Under the pieces are notes generated by a model, which saw only the letters and a list, made by a program, of their open reading frames with translations, made no database searches and was not told the DNA's origin. 47,061 nucleotides of DNA, taken from contig JABJQG010000008.1 of assembly GCA_018663505.1 (NCBI GenBank), positions 1 to 47,061 of the forward strand, in the 5' to 3' direction. How positions within the stretch are numbered: the stretch's first letter is position 1; each line of letters starts with the position of its first letter. The position numbers and the translations under genes are program-made. This document shows positions 28,137-36,709 of the stretch, piece after piece. This DNA comes from Pseudobdellovibrionaceae bacterium. GTDB taxonomy: Bacteria > Bdellovibrionota > Bdellovibrionia > Bdellovibrionales > UBA1609.

Positions 28137-28173
28137 TTTCAGAGCACTTCGCGTTTTAAACAATCTAATAAAA
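28137..28173 (-). repeat. Family 2 repeat, copy 3 (partial)
   Basis: This copy has only the stop-proximal part. The bases from TTTTCAGAGC through GTTTTAAACAATCTAATAAAA are nearly identical to 27269-27303, with one substitution and a short A-run difference. It abuts the stop codon of the 28174-30009 gene. The distal half, including the GAGCC/GGCTC hairpin, is not recognisable in 28045-28136. Confidence 0.7.
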
Positions 28174-30009
28174 TTAATATGGAGGGATTTGAGGAGAGTT
28201 TGTTTTATTGTGGGATTTAAAGCTTGCTGCAGATGGATCAATAGCAGCAAGTTGTTCCTGTGCCTCTTTAAGATCTGCGAGAAAGCCCTCCTTAGTAGTG
28301 TGCTCAAAATAGGGAGCGAATTCTTCTACGTGCTCTCTGTAGTATGCTATAGCCGATTCTAAGTTGGTTTTGTAACTGAGAAAGTAATCATCTTTTTTAC
28401 TGATGATTCCAAGTTGGGTCTGTGTGATCTCACGAATTAAATAACTGATATATAAATTGAGTTCATTTATAAATACATGATGTCTTTTAGGGTTAACCTC
28501 AACATCGCTGGTTTTACCATTGATGTGTTTTACCATATTTACAAGGTTAGTGGGCTTAGAGAAATGGATGGTGTTAGGCCCACAACATATGCAAGGAGAT
28601 GCTTTTGGATCGATACTAAGAAGGCCAGTTGCCGTACCTGCAAGGTCATGACAAATACAAGCTTTTGCTAACATTAATGTGTTTCTAATTTCTCTTTGCT
28701 CTTCTGTATAATCACCAGCATTATTTTCTTTAAGCTTTTTTCTTTGGTAGCCTTTTCCTGCTGTACAAATAGCAACTTCTGAAAACTCAGTGTTGGAAAC
28801 TAAGAATCCTTTTGGGCAAGCGCTGCCAGGTTTGCCGCTGGCGATTCGTTCTAGTCTTAAGATCTCTGAACCCGCGGTTTTTAGATTCCAGAAGGGGACT
28901 CCAAGAGGTGAGGCATTGCTAAGGTGTACGTCGGACTCTGTGGCCTCTGATAGCTTATCCAAATGGCCTGGATCCATGTTTACGGCATCTTTAACAAACA
29001 AAAAGGGAGAGCCCCAACCTACTTGATCGATGGGGTAAACTTCCCTTAATAACCTATCTTCAGAGTGATGAGCAATGCCGCCTTGAAAAGTCACTCTTAC
29101 TTTTGCCTGTTGTTCTGTAAGCATAGGCTTATTTAGCTTTTCACAGGCCGATTGGTAGACCTTGTAAAGAGACTGCTTGAGCTCCTCTCCTTTTTGTCGG
29201 AATTCTTCCATGGTTGGGCCCATAACTAAACCTTCTGTGGCAAAAGCGTGACCACCACAGTTTAGCCCAGACTCTATGCGGAACTCAAAGGGCCAAATTC
29301 CTTTTTTAGCAAAGAACTTGCCTTGAATAAAAGAAGATCGATAATCACTGACTTTTATAATCACTTTTTTGCGTATGTGACCTTGGTTGTCTGGAAAAAA
29401 TTGATCAAAGGTTGCAAGATATGTATATAAGGGGGCATTCATCCCGGCAGAAAATATTATTGCCGAATCAAGGTCGCTTTCTGCAAAACCTCTAAAGGCA
29501 AACAAAGCATCATTGTATTCTTTAGGTAGCGCTTCTTTTTTAAAATAATTCACACGGTTTAACTTCGTCATGATATTTACATCAATTCGGCCAAGCTCCA
29601 TGCTATTAATGAGTTGTGACTGCATTTCTGCTTTTTTACCTGTATCAGTTTCATTGACATAAGCATTAAATAGCTGGGTTGTTTCGCTATCAGGTTGTAC
29701 CTCAAAATATTTATAGAGGTCAGTGCCAGGCTCCAACTGTTGTGTTTTCATTTGGGCAAAACGAAGGTTTACTTTTTTATTTATCAGGTTCAGGTATCTT
29801 TTTACTCGATCTGCTCGCCAGTTTTTGTGAGTGCGCTCAGAAATTTCTTCATAATCAAGATTATCTTGTTCACAATAGTGCTTGAACATTTGCTCAATAA
29901 ATTTGTCATCCACAACTGAGATAACTGAGGAAATGCCAAATGGCGCTACCTTTAAAGGGGTATCTATTGTGAAACCTGTGCCCATAACGGGTATATAGAA
30001 ATTATGCAT
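28174..30009 (-). CDS. Large conserved-looking protein with cysteine cluster, function unknown
   Basis: 611-aa soluble protein with no signal peptide or membrane segment. Near the start is GTGFTIDTPLKVAPFGISSVISVVDD, which resembles the opening strand-loop of FMN-dependent TIM-barrel enzymes. Further on are SGLNCGGHAFATEG, reminiscent of the GxEAGGH motif of nitronate-monooxygenase-like proteins, then GGIAHHSED and QVGWGSPFLFVKDAVNMD. At about residues 450-480 is a cysteine cluster, CICH followed about 20 residues later by CICC, which could hold an iron-sulfur cluster or a metal. The enzymatic assignment is a weak inference from motif shape. The start ATG at 30009 has only GAG upstream. It is transcribed alone. 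Confidence 0.6.
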   Translation of the reverse strand: MHNFYIPVMGTGFTIDTPLKVAPFGISSVISVVDDKFIEQMFKHYCEQDNLDYEEISERTHKNWRADRVKRYLNLINKKVNLRFAQMKTQQLEPGTDLYKYFEVQPDSETTQLFNAYVNETDTGKKAEMQSQLINSMELGRIDVNIMTKLNRVNYFKKEALPKEYNDALFAFRGFAESDLDSAIIFSAGMNAPLYTYLATFDQFFPDNQGHIRKKVIIKVSDYRSSFIQGKFFAKKGIWPFEFRIESGLNCGGHAFATEGLVMGPTMEEFRQKGEELKQSLYKVYQSACEKLNKPMLTEQQAKVRVTFQGGIAHHSEDRLLREVYPIDQVGWGSPFLFVKDAVNMDPGHLDKLSEATESDVHLSNASPLGVPFWNLKTAGSEILRLERIASGKPGSACPKGFLVSNTEFSEVAICTAGKGYQRKKLKENNAGDYTEEQREIRNTLMLAKACICHDLAGTATGLLSIDPKASPCICCGPNTIHFSKPTNLVNMVKHINGKTSDVEVNPKRHHVFINELNLYISYLIREITQTQLGIISKKDDYFLSYKTNLESAIAYYREHVEEFAPYFEHTTKEGFLADLKEAQEQLAAIDPSAASFKSHNKTNSPQIPPY

Positions 30010-30085
30010 GCACTCAAACTATTAGACCCCATGCCAAATGTCAATTCTCGGTTGTTTTAGCTCTCAAAATTGCTATGCTTTATGA

Positions 30086-30952
30086 ATGATAACTAGAGAG
30101 AAGCTAAAAAAAACAGCGGTACATATTTACAAAAATATGCAGGATTCTGAGATACAGTTATTGGGCCCCTCCATGGCCTTTATGAGCATTTTATCCATAA
30201 TTCCTATATTTGCAGTGAGTATTTTTATGTTTCAGCTCTTTGGTGGTGCCGACAGGTTATTGGTGTTGGTGGAGCCTCAGTTACTTACTTTTTTTAAATT
30301 TGAAGGGGTTAAAAGCTATTTTGGTTCAATGCAGCCTGTTTTACTTTCATATTTAACGGATGGTTTAAATGAAAAAATAATGGGCAGTTTAAAGCAAATA
30401 TTGGATAATATTGATGCTCAATCTATAGGGTTGATTGGTATTGGCTCCTTAGTACTTACATCTTTAAAGTTATTGTCGGATGTGGACCGTGCTATTCAGA
30501 AAGTTTGGCGGATTAAGCATCGTCGATCTTTAAAAAAAAGAATATCCGTATATTTAGTTATTATTTTATTTGGACCAGTGACTTTAGGTCTATTGTTGGG
30601 TTTTTTAAGTTCAGGTGTCATTGCCTATTTTAAATTAACTCACCCCATGTTCGGTGTTTCCGTGGGTTTGTTGGCGACATTTTTTCCTTTGTTTTTAATT
30701 TATAAAATGGTGCCATTTGCGCGTACAAGGTATAGCTACTCAATTATTGCTGCAGCGTTAACTACGTTTTCTTTATATATTGTTAAGACTATTTATTTTC
30801 TAATTATGAAAAACCTTATATTTTATAATAAAATATATGGTTCCTTAGCTTCCTTACCTTTATTTTTAGTTTGGGTTCTTATTATTTGGATGGTGGTTTT
30901 GTCAGGCGCTGTGTTTAGTGCCACCCTACATGATGAAGATGTAAAGAATTAG
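30086..30952 (+). CDS. YihY/BrkB-family inner-membrane protein
   Basis: 288-aa multi-pass membrane protein of the YihY/UPF0761 (formerly misnamed RNase BN/BrkB) family. It has the family opening EIQLLGPSMAFMSILSIIPIFAVSIFMF, the LLSDVDRAIQKVWRIKHRRS block, and about six hydrophobic segments ending IIWMVVLSGAVFSATLHDE. The function is unproven; transport or lipid-related roles have been suggested for the family. The ATG at 30086 has no clear ribosome binding site. The last codons (30917-30937) resemble the distal part of the family 1 repeat found elsewhere in this window. Confidence 0.9.
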   Translation: MITREKLKKTAVHIYKNMQDSEIQLLGPSMAFMSILSIIPIFAVSIFMFQLFGGADRLLVLVEPQLLTFFKFEGVKSYFGSMQPVLLSYLTDGLNEKIMGSLKQILDNIDAQSIGLIGIGSLVLTSLKLLSDVDRAIQKVWRIKHRRSLKKRISVYLVIILFGPVTLGLLLGFLSSGVIAYFKLTHPMFGVSVGLLATFFPLFLIYKMVPFARTRYSYSIIAAALTTFSLYIVKTIYFLIMKNLIFYNKIYGSLASLPLFLVWVLIIWMVVLSGAVFSATLHDEDVKN

Positions 30953-30970
30953 CTTCATAAGTAACCAGAC

Positions 30971-31037
30971 TGATGCATGTTTATGTAAGAGCATCAGAAT
31001 TATGACGCTAAGCTAAACCATAAGGTACGGCGTACCT
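30971..31037 (-). repeat. Family 1 structured repeat, copy A
   Basis: It begins at the stop codon of the outer-membrane-protein gene at 31038. Palindrome: AAGGTACG (31022-31029), one G, CGTACCTT (31031-31038). Then, in minus-strand sense, come GGTTTAGCTTAGCGTC, a loop, and GATGC (a 5-bp stem with one G-U pair), then CTGATGC...GCATCAG (30970-30998). Between convergent genes it probably terminates both yihY and the OMP gene. Confidence 0.75.
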
Positions 31038-32120
31038 TTAAAATATGTAGCTGAATTCTAGTTGGATGGATTTTTGTAAGGGGAGGTCTTTGTCTAATTG
31101 GCTGTAATGTCTTTCGTTAAAGCTGAGGGTGGTTTGCAGTTCTCTTAAAAGAAAAGAACCACCAATGTTGTAACGGTCAGAGGAAAGCATGGCAAAGTAT
31201 GAGATATTCTTAAAGCGTGTTTGACTGGTTAAAGTTAAACCTTGTTTGATTTCTCGGTTGCCTCTGTGAGTTAAGCCTACATCCCAAGTGAAGCTTTTGT
31301 CATAGGGGGTTGCGCCCAGGCCAAAAATTAATAATGGCTGTGTGTTGCTTCCTTCAATACGTTGATCGGTCATTTCCCAATTTTTAATCACTGCTGAAAA
31401 TCGTGTACGCCAAGAATCTTCATTAAAATACGCGTATCCTGGTTCGAAAGAAATGGCATTTTGTGTGTTTATTTGTAAGATTTCTTCTTTCCCCAATGTG
31501 GCTTGTAGAAAAGAAAACTCATCTTGTATGACTTGTCTTTTGATTAACCGTATTTTTAGACCAAAAGAATTATTTTCGTTAACATGCCCGCCAATAACTC
31601 CGGCAATACTTTGCTCGCTTTGAGTTTGAATGGCAATCACTGGGTTGGATGAGTCGCGTGATAAAATCCATACAGATTCTTTGTATGGGATCACCTCTAG
31701 TCCAAAGGTTTTATAACGAAAACTCAGTTGTAAGTTAGATTCGGTATCGACCATATCGGTTTTATCAAATAGAGATTTGCTAAAGTCATAATTTTTATTA
31801 TTTTTAATAAGCTCAGCACCTTTATTTACAAAATTTTGATCATCGTCAGTCATATAACTCATTTGAAAAAATTTACCTTCAACTTCGCCCATAAACGCAG
31901 GGTTACAAGGTAAAACTTGCTGTAAACCAAGCATGACATTGCAAGCATCACCGAGAGCAATTTCATAGAGATTATTTTGAGAGGATCGACTGGATAGGGC
32001 TGGTGCCAGACCCATATAAAGATCAGTGCGTGAATGTGCAAAGTTTGGCAATAATAATGAACATATTAAAAATATAAAATATTGAGAAGGTGGATGTTTA
32101 GGCTTTGGTTTTATGGGCAT
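31038..32120 (-). CDS. Predicted outer-membrane beta-barrel protein
   Basis: 360-aa exported protein: basic N-terminus, hydrophobic stretch FIFLICSLLLPNFAHS as signal peptide (cleavage about 30), then many alternating amphipathic strands (SFGLKIRLIKRQ, SWRTRFSAVIKNWEM, FTWDVGLTHRG, NIGGSFLLREL), ending in EFSYIF. The terminal aromatic Phe is the classic Bam recognition signal of outer-membrane barrels. Two cysteines near 59-73 may form a disulfide. It overlaps the upstream lipoprotein gene by 10 bases, so the pair is co-translated. Substrate or function is unknown. Confidence 0.75.
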   Translation of the reverse strand: MPIKPKPKHPPSQYFIFLICSLLLPNFAHSRTDLYMGLAPALSSRSSQNNLYEIALGDACNVMLGLQQVLPCNPAFMGEVEGKFFQMSYMTDDDQNFVNKGAELIKNNKNYDFSKSLFDKTDMVDTESNLQLSFRYKTFGLEVIPYKESVWILSRDSSNPVIAIQTQSEQSIAGVIGGHVNENNSFGLKIRLIKRQVIQDEFSFLQATLGKEEILQINTQNAISFEPGYAYFNEDSWRTRFSAVIKNWEMTDQRIEGSNTQPLLIFGLGATPYDKSFTWDVGLTHRGNREIKQGLTLTSQTRFKNISYFAMLSSDRYNIGGSFLLRELQTTLSFNERHYSQLDKDLPLQKSIQLEFSYIF

Positions 32121-32977
32121 ATCACAGCCTTTTTGTTATTAATGGCTTCATTTAAGCCAATATGTTGAAACAGCGTAATGATCAGTTCCGTACTTACGCT
32201 TTCTTTAGTTTTCCAAGAAGATGTGATATTTTTTAAATCAATCCCTGGGTCTAACATGGAAAAATGTGTGAAGGATTTGTTATCAGGATAAAGCGCATTA
32301 AGATCCTGAGTTATAGTTAACAAATCAAAATTGAGTTCTTCCAATTTAGAATTGATTTTATCTATGGTAAGACAGTCTGCTGTTTCATAAAAATAATAAT
32401 TATATTTTAGCTTAAATTTTAAAATGAGTAGATTCACAATCACTTTGAAAATGCGAATATCATCAGTTAGTGGACTCACCTGAGTTAAAATAACACTGGC
32501 CTTTGCTAATAAACTGATTTTCTCCATAGGAATATCAGAAATGGCATTGAACGAAACATAAATGAGAGAAAGGTTATCTAGTAAATTTAAAAATTCAGTA
32601 AATACATTAGCCATATTTTGAATGCTTTGATCAGAGCTTTTTTTCATTTCTCTAATAAAATCTAGTTGTGCCTTTTTATGTAAACTAGTGTCTAGTTGAG
32701 AAAGTGAATCCAGTTTTCTAGCTAATTGAATTAAGCTATTAGCTCTTAATCCAGCCTGACTGACGTAAGCTTCGGCCTTAACTGTTAACCAAGATGTTGA
32801 TTTAGGATTTTTTAAAAGATAGGTGTCTGCCAAAGCCAGTGCTTCATCCTCTCGACTTTGATTGAGTAAAGAGTAGGCGTGGCGTAGGGACTTCCCTTCA
32901 TGACCACCGGAATTTTGAGCTTCTCTGGTGCATGCTACACTAATAATACACAAGTATATAATAATTAGTTTTTTCAA
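32111..32977 (-). CDS. Lipoprotein with TPR-like helices
   Basis: 288-aa lipoprotein: MKKLIIIYLCIISVAC with the acylated Cys at 16. The mature protein is helical; residues 25-65 (LLNQSREDEALALADTYLLKNPKSTSWLTVKAEAY) look like one TPR unit. The start is TTG at 32977 with GGAG seven bases upstream. It is the first gene of a pair with the outer-membrane protein, suggesting that the two are assembled together at the outer membrane (inference). Confidence 0.75.
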   Translation of the reverse strand: MKKLIIIYLCIISVACTREAQNSGGHEGKSLRHAYSLLNQSREDEALALADTYLLKNPKSTSWLTVKAEAYVSQAGLRANSLIQLARKLDSLSQLDTSLHKKAQLDFIREMKKSSDQSIQNMANVFTEFLNLLDNLSLIYVSFNAISDIPMEKISLLAKASVILTQVSPLTDDIRIFKVIVNLLILKFKLKYNYYFYETADCLTIDKINSKLEELNFDLLTITQDLNALYPDNKSFTHFSMLDPGIDLKNITSSWKTKESVSTELIITLFQHIGLNEAINNKKAVICP

Positions 32978-33235
32978 AAAAAATCTCCAGAGAATACATG
33001 AAATAATTAAAATATTAAGATACCAGTGAGCTTAAAATGCAGGCATCGTGAGACAAAGTATAGTCAGACATGCAATGCGTCAATATGAAAAAAGTATAAA
33101 ATTGCACAAAAAAAATTCAAGGCTTTATAATTAGTGCTTATTTATATTGCAATATTTATGGACGAGCATAGGTTGTATGTGGGAGAGATACTTGTCTCTA
33201 TAGATAGTTTTTATGAAATCTTCAAAGGAGTTAAT

Positions 33236-34420
33236 ATGAAAAATTTAGCGAAATATGTTTTTGCCATGTCTATGTTATTACCTTCACCCCTATCATTCTC
33301 TGAAACACAGGGGTCTGAAAATAAACTGCAAAAAGCCTTTAATTCTCTAGAGGATGCTTTTAATAAAATGTCTAAAAAATTAGAAGATTCTAGAGATGCA
33401 CTACAAGAAACATTTAATGATCTTAATGACAGTAGTTGTAGTGAAGATAAAATTCAAGCCACTATGTCATTACTAAAAGTTACTAATCTCAGAAAGTATT
33501 CTTTAAATGTGGAAATTCCTTTAAATATTCCTACTGAAATAAATGTAGCACCAGTTTTAGAAAAAAATATATCTTCTTTACCAGAACACTCATTTTCTAC
33601 CAATTTATTTCATATGAAATTGACGAGCAACTCTGTTTTAGCTGGCGGGGAGCCTATTGAAGATATTAATATTTCTATTCGCACCCCATCAGGTTTTGAT
33701 AAAAATAAAAAATATCCGGTTGTGTTGGTGGCTTCAGGTGTTCAAGTGGGGAAAGAATCTCTAAACTTTATTAATGATACTAATAATAATGTACTTATTA
33801 GTATAGATTACCCTCCTAGTGCTGTTGAGGGACTCTTTGCTTCTAGCGCTGTGGAACGAATGATGGGAGTTTATGGCCTGCTAGAAAACTTCGAGCAAAT
33901 TCCTCATCAAATTGCTTTGACCTTAATGTGGGTAGATGCTCAACCATGGGTAGAAAGAATTAATACAATTGGAATTAGCTTTGGCGGATTTGTTATGCCC
34001 AGTGCTTTAGCCATAGCTCAAGCTCATGGGGTGGCTATAGATTCCTATGTATTTGCCTATACTGGTGGGGATCTTTCGGCCTTACTGTTTTCTAATGAAG
34101 ATGTGCAAAAAAGCGTTGGTAGCTGTGAAAAAACAATTATTGGAAGAGTGATTAAAGAATATGCTGTAGGTTTAGATCCTATTTCGTATTTAAAAAGAAT
34201 TCCTAATGTTAGAAGACAGAATAATGTTCTTTTTATAGAGGCCACACAGGATCAAATTATCCCCCAGTTGAGTACAGAATCATTTAAAGATAATTTGCCA
34301 GCATCTACAGATTTTAAGGTCTTAGAAGGTGGGCATATTGACTCTGATAAAGATGATATAATACAGAACTTCAATGACGTTGTTTTTCAATGGCTTAAAG
34401 ATCAGAACTATATCAATTAA
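33236..34420 (+). CDS. Exported alpha/beta hydrolase
   Basis: 394-aa exported protein with signal peptide about 1-22 (MKNLAKYVFAMSMLLPSPLSFS), a helical coiled-coil segment (about 27-62), then an alpha/beta hydrolase domain. It has nucleophile elbow GISFGG (Ser 248), acid Asp 339 in ATQDQIIP and His 367 in EGGHID, which form a complete Ser-Asp-His triad with correct order and spacing. The frame continues back to 33134, but ATG 33236 has AAGGAG upstream and gives a signal peptide. The substrate is unknown; esterase or peptidase are both possible. It is transcribed alone and converges on thrC with a 65-base gap that has only a weak AATAC/GTATT hairpin (34419-34433). Confidence 0.8.
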   Translation: MKNLAKYVFAMSMLLPSPLSFSETQGSENKLQKAFNSLEDAFNKMSKKLEDSRDALQETFNDLNDSSCSEDKIQATMSLLKVTNLRKYSLNVEIPLNIPTEINVAPVLEKNISSLPEHSFSTNLFHMKLTSNSVLAGGEPIEDINISIRTPSGFDKNKKYPVVLVASGVQVGKESLNFINDTNNNVLISIDYPPSAVEGLFASSAVERMMGVYGLLENFEQIPHQIALTLMWVDAQPWVERINTIGISFGGFVMPSALAIAQAHGVAIDSYVFAYTGGDLSALLFSNEDVQKSVGSCEKTIIGRVIKEYAVGLDPISYLKRIPNVRRQNNVLFIEATQDQIIPQLSTESFKDNLPASTDFKVLEGGHIDSDKDDIIQNFNDVVFQWLKDQNYIN

Positions 34421-34485
34421 ATACGAAAAGTATTAAATGGTATTTTTGTGATTCAATACTCATGTTGATTAAGGCTTTTTACAGG

Positions 34486-35760
34486 TCAAAGATCTGTAAT
34501 CAATTTTTCAAGCTGAGAGGGGTCATTCTCCATGGTGCTAAAATTCTCCTCTTTATTTAAAATTGATTTTAAAGATAGTGGAAGTTCGGCCTCTTTACCG
34601 AGAGTTTTTAATATAACATTATTAAATTTTGCTGGATGAGCGGTGGAAACAACTACGCTGTTTTCTGCTGGGTTTTGTAAATAAGCATAATATGCTGTGG
34701 CAGTATGTGGACAAATAATTTTATTATATTTTTTATGAAATGTTTGAATAGCTTGTGAGATTTGCTCATCTGAGACTGCTATGGACTTGATGTTGTTGAA
34801 TAATGATTTGTCTTTATAATTTTGTTTTAAATGGAAGAATCGGCTCATATTACTGGGGCTACCCACATCCATAGCATTTGCAAATGTTTTTATGGAAGCT
34901 TGTGGGTGCCACTCATTTTCTGAAAAATAGTTATGAAGGGCCATGTTGCTATTTGTAGAAATGGTTAAATTATTAATGGGGGCACCTAGAATTTTTGCTA
35001 TTAAAGCGGCAAAGGCATTGCCAAAGTTACCCGAGGGAATAATGAAATTGGGTTTTATTTTATGCTGCTCAAAATTTCTATGAGCAGTATAAAAATGATA
35101 ACAAACCTGTGGCAGTAATCGCCCAATGTTAATGGAATTTGCTGAGGTTAATTTTATAGCTGTTTTACCTAAGCTATTTAACACAGTTTTTGCAAGAGAT
35201 TGGCAATCGTCAAAACTGCCTTTTACGGAAATAGCATGTATATTGTCACCTAAACAGGTCATTTGTTTGCGCTGTAAATCCGAAACGCCATCATCTGGAA
35301 ATAAAATGATTACTTTAATATTTTTAATACCATGAAATGCGTGACCAACACTGCCGCCAGTGTCTCCAGAGGTGGCTGTAACAATAGTAAGATCCTCCTC
35401 CGCATGAGCCAAGTATTTTGACAAAAATCGAGCGCCAAAGTCTTTAAATGCAGCTGTGGGTCCATGATAAAGCTCAAGAATATGTGGACCATTATCGTTG
35501 CTAGGTTCTAATTTCAGTGGAAAATTAAAGGCCTCTGTGCAAATTTGAGAAATATGCTTTTCAAATAAGGACCCTTTGAAAAATACTTTGAGTACGTCTT
35601 CAGCCACTTGGACAAAAGAGGCCTCCTTAATAAAAGGAATGGGCTGAATAGTGTTAAAATCAAATGAATATAAACTTTTATCTTCAGCAAGTCCCTTTAG
35701 GATAGCGTTGTGGATATTTACAATTTCATCTGACTGTAGATTGGTGCTAAGACATTCCAA
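34486..35760 (-). CDS. thrC: Threonine synthase
   Basis: Last enzyme of threonine biosynthesis; converts O-phosphohomoserine to threonine with PLP. The 424-aa protein has the PLP-lysine motif GPTAAFKDFG, the TATSGDTGGSVGHAF phosphate-binding loop, the IIPSGNFGNAFAA segment and a family-typical length. The start is placed at TTG 35760: AAGGAG lies nine bases upstream, and the resulting N-terminus MECLSTN aligns with the usual M-x-x-x-STR opening of threonine synthases. Upstream in-frame starts (ATG 35778, GTG 35790) lack a ribosome binding site. It overlaps the end of thrB by 14 bases, so it is translationally coupled in thrABC. Confidence 0.95.
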   Translation of the reverse strand: MECLSTNLQSDEIVNIHNAILKGLAEDKSLYSFDFNTIQPIPFIKEASFVQVAEDVLKVFFKGSLFEKHISQICTEAFNFPLKLEPSNDNGPHILELYHGPTAAFKDFGARFLSKYLAHAEEDLTIVTATSGDTGGSVGHAFHGIKNIKVIILFPDDGVSDLQRKQMTCLGDNIHAISVKGSFDDCQSLAKTVLNSLGKTAIKLTSANSINIGRLLPQVCYHFYTAHRNFEQHKIKPNFIIPSGNFGNAFAALIAKILGAPINNLTISTNSNMALHNYFSENEWHPQASIKTFANAMDVGSPSNMSRFFHLKQNYKDKSLFNNIKSIAVSDEQISQAIQTFHKKYNKIICPHTATAYYAYLQNPAENSVVVSTAHPAKFNNVILKTLGKEAELPLSLKSILNKEENFSTMENDPSQLEKLITDL

Positions 35761-36709
35761 TGATTTTTGCTCCTTCATTATCAAATTCACAAAGTCTGTG
35801 TTGAGTTTTTATTTTATTTTGTTCAAACATGGTTAAGATTTCTTCACTGATGCGAGAGATGAGTTGTTTTTCATTTTTTAACCAAATAAAGACACTAGAT
35901 CCTGAGCCAGAAATACCAAAACCAACCACGCCATTTTGATTTAAACAATAATCTTTTATTTCAAAATAAAGTGGAATCGTTGGGCCACGCTGAGGTTCGA
36001 TGATTATATCCTGTAAACTATTTCTCAGTTTCTCGTGGTTGTTCTCATAGAGACCGGCCATAAAAAGCATGGAACAGGCTAATTGTTTTGTATGATCCTT
36101 GAGAGGTAGATTGTCATTTAATTGATCTCTCGACTCACTGGTTTTAATGGCCACATCTGGGGTAAATAATAAGGACGCTAGGCCTTCAGGAGTTGGTAGT
36201 GGGTGAATACTGTCTTCTTGATTTGGCTGAACCCCAGGGACCACTAGATTAAACCCACCCATAAGGCATGGCACCACATTATCCTTGTGGCGACCACCAC
36301 TCACTGCTTGTTCACCGTCTAGGGCGTATTTAAGCAATTGTGTTTTTGTTAAGGGTTGCTCTAATAAGGCGTTGAGAGCCACTACCGAGCCCACGGCTGA
36401 GGCTGCGGAACCGCCAAGTCCCGCCGAAACGGGAATTCCTTTTTCTATACTTAAATAAAAAGTACCAGATAATTTTAAATCATTCTTCATGCTCAGTAAT
36501 GATACTGAAGCTGTGTTTTTAAGAACTTGATCAGAAATTGAGGTATGATTATTTAGTGTTTTGAGAATGATTTCATCCCTTCCACTTGTGTTTTCGTCCC
36601 ACTCAACAGTAATCAAATCTCCAACGGAGGCTAACGAATAACCTAAAATATCAAAGCCCACATTTACATTTGCAGTTGTGGCCGGGGCCCATGCGGTGGC
36701 TTTTTTCAT
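35747..36709 (-). CDS. thrB: Homoserine kinase
   Basis: GHMP-family kinase that phosphorylates homoserine. The 320-aa protein has the start ATANVNVGFDILG, the ATP-binding glycine-rich loop IPVSAGLGGSAASAVGS (about 91-108; the family motif PxxxGLGSSAA), and the C-terminal GFGISGSGSSVF motif. The length is normal. The start ATG overlaps the thrA stop as TAATG, and the end overlaps thrC. All three threonine genes form one coupled operon on the minus strand. Confidence 0.95.
   Translation of the reverse strand: MKKATAWAPATTANVNVGFDILGYSLASVGDLITVEWDENTSGRDEIILKTLNNHTSISDQVLKNTASVSLLSMKNDLKLSGTFYLSIEKGIPVSAGLGGSAASAVGSVVALNALLEQPLTKTQLLKYALDGEQAVSGGRHKDNVVPCLMGGFNLVVPGVQPNQEDSIHPLPTPEGLASLLFTPDVAIKTSESRDQLNDNLPLKDHTKQLACSMLFMAGLYENNHEKLRNSLQDIIIEPQRGPTIPLYFEIKDYCLNQNGVVGFGISGSGSSVFIWLKNEKQLISRISEEILTMFEQNKIKTQHRLCEFDNEGAKIIGMS

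Noticed and set aside
27200-28180. CRISPR-like or tandem repeat array
   Set aside because: Only two copies 870 bases apart flank a gene; there are no regularly spaced short repeats or spacers.
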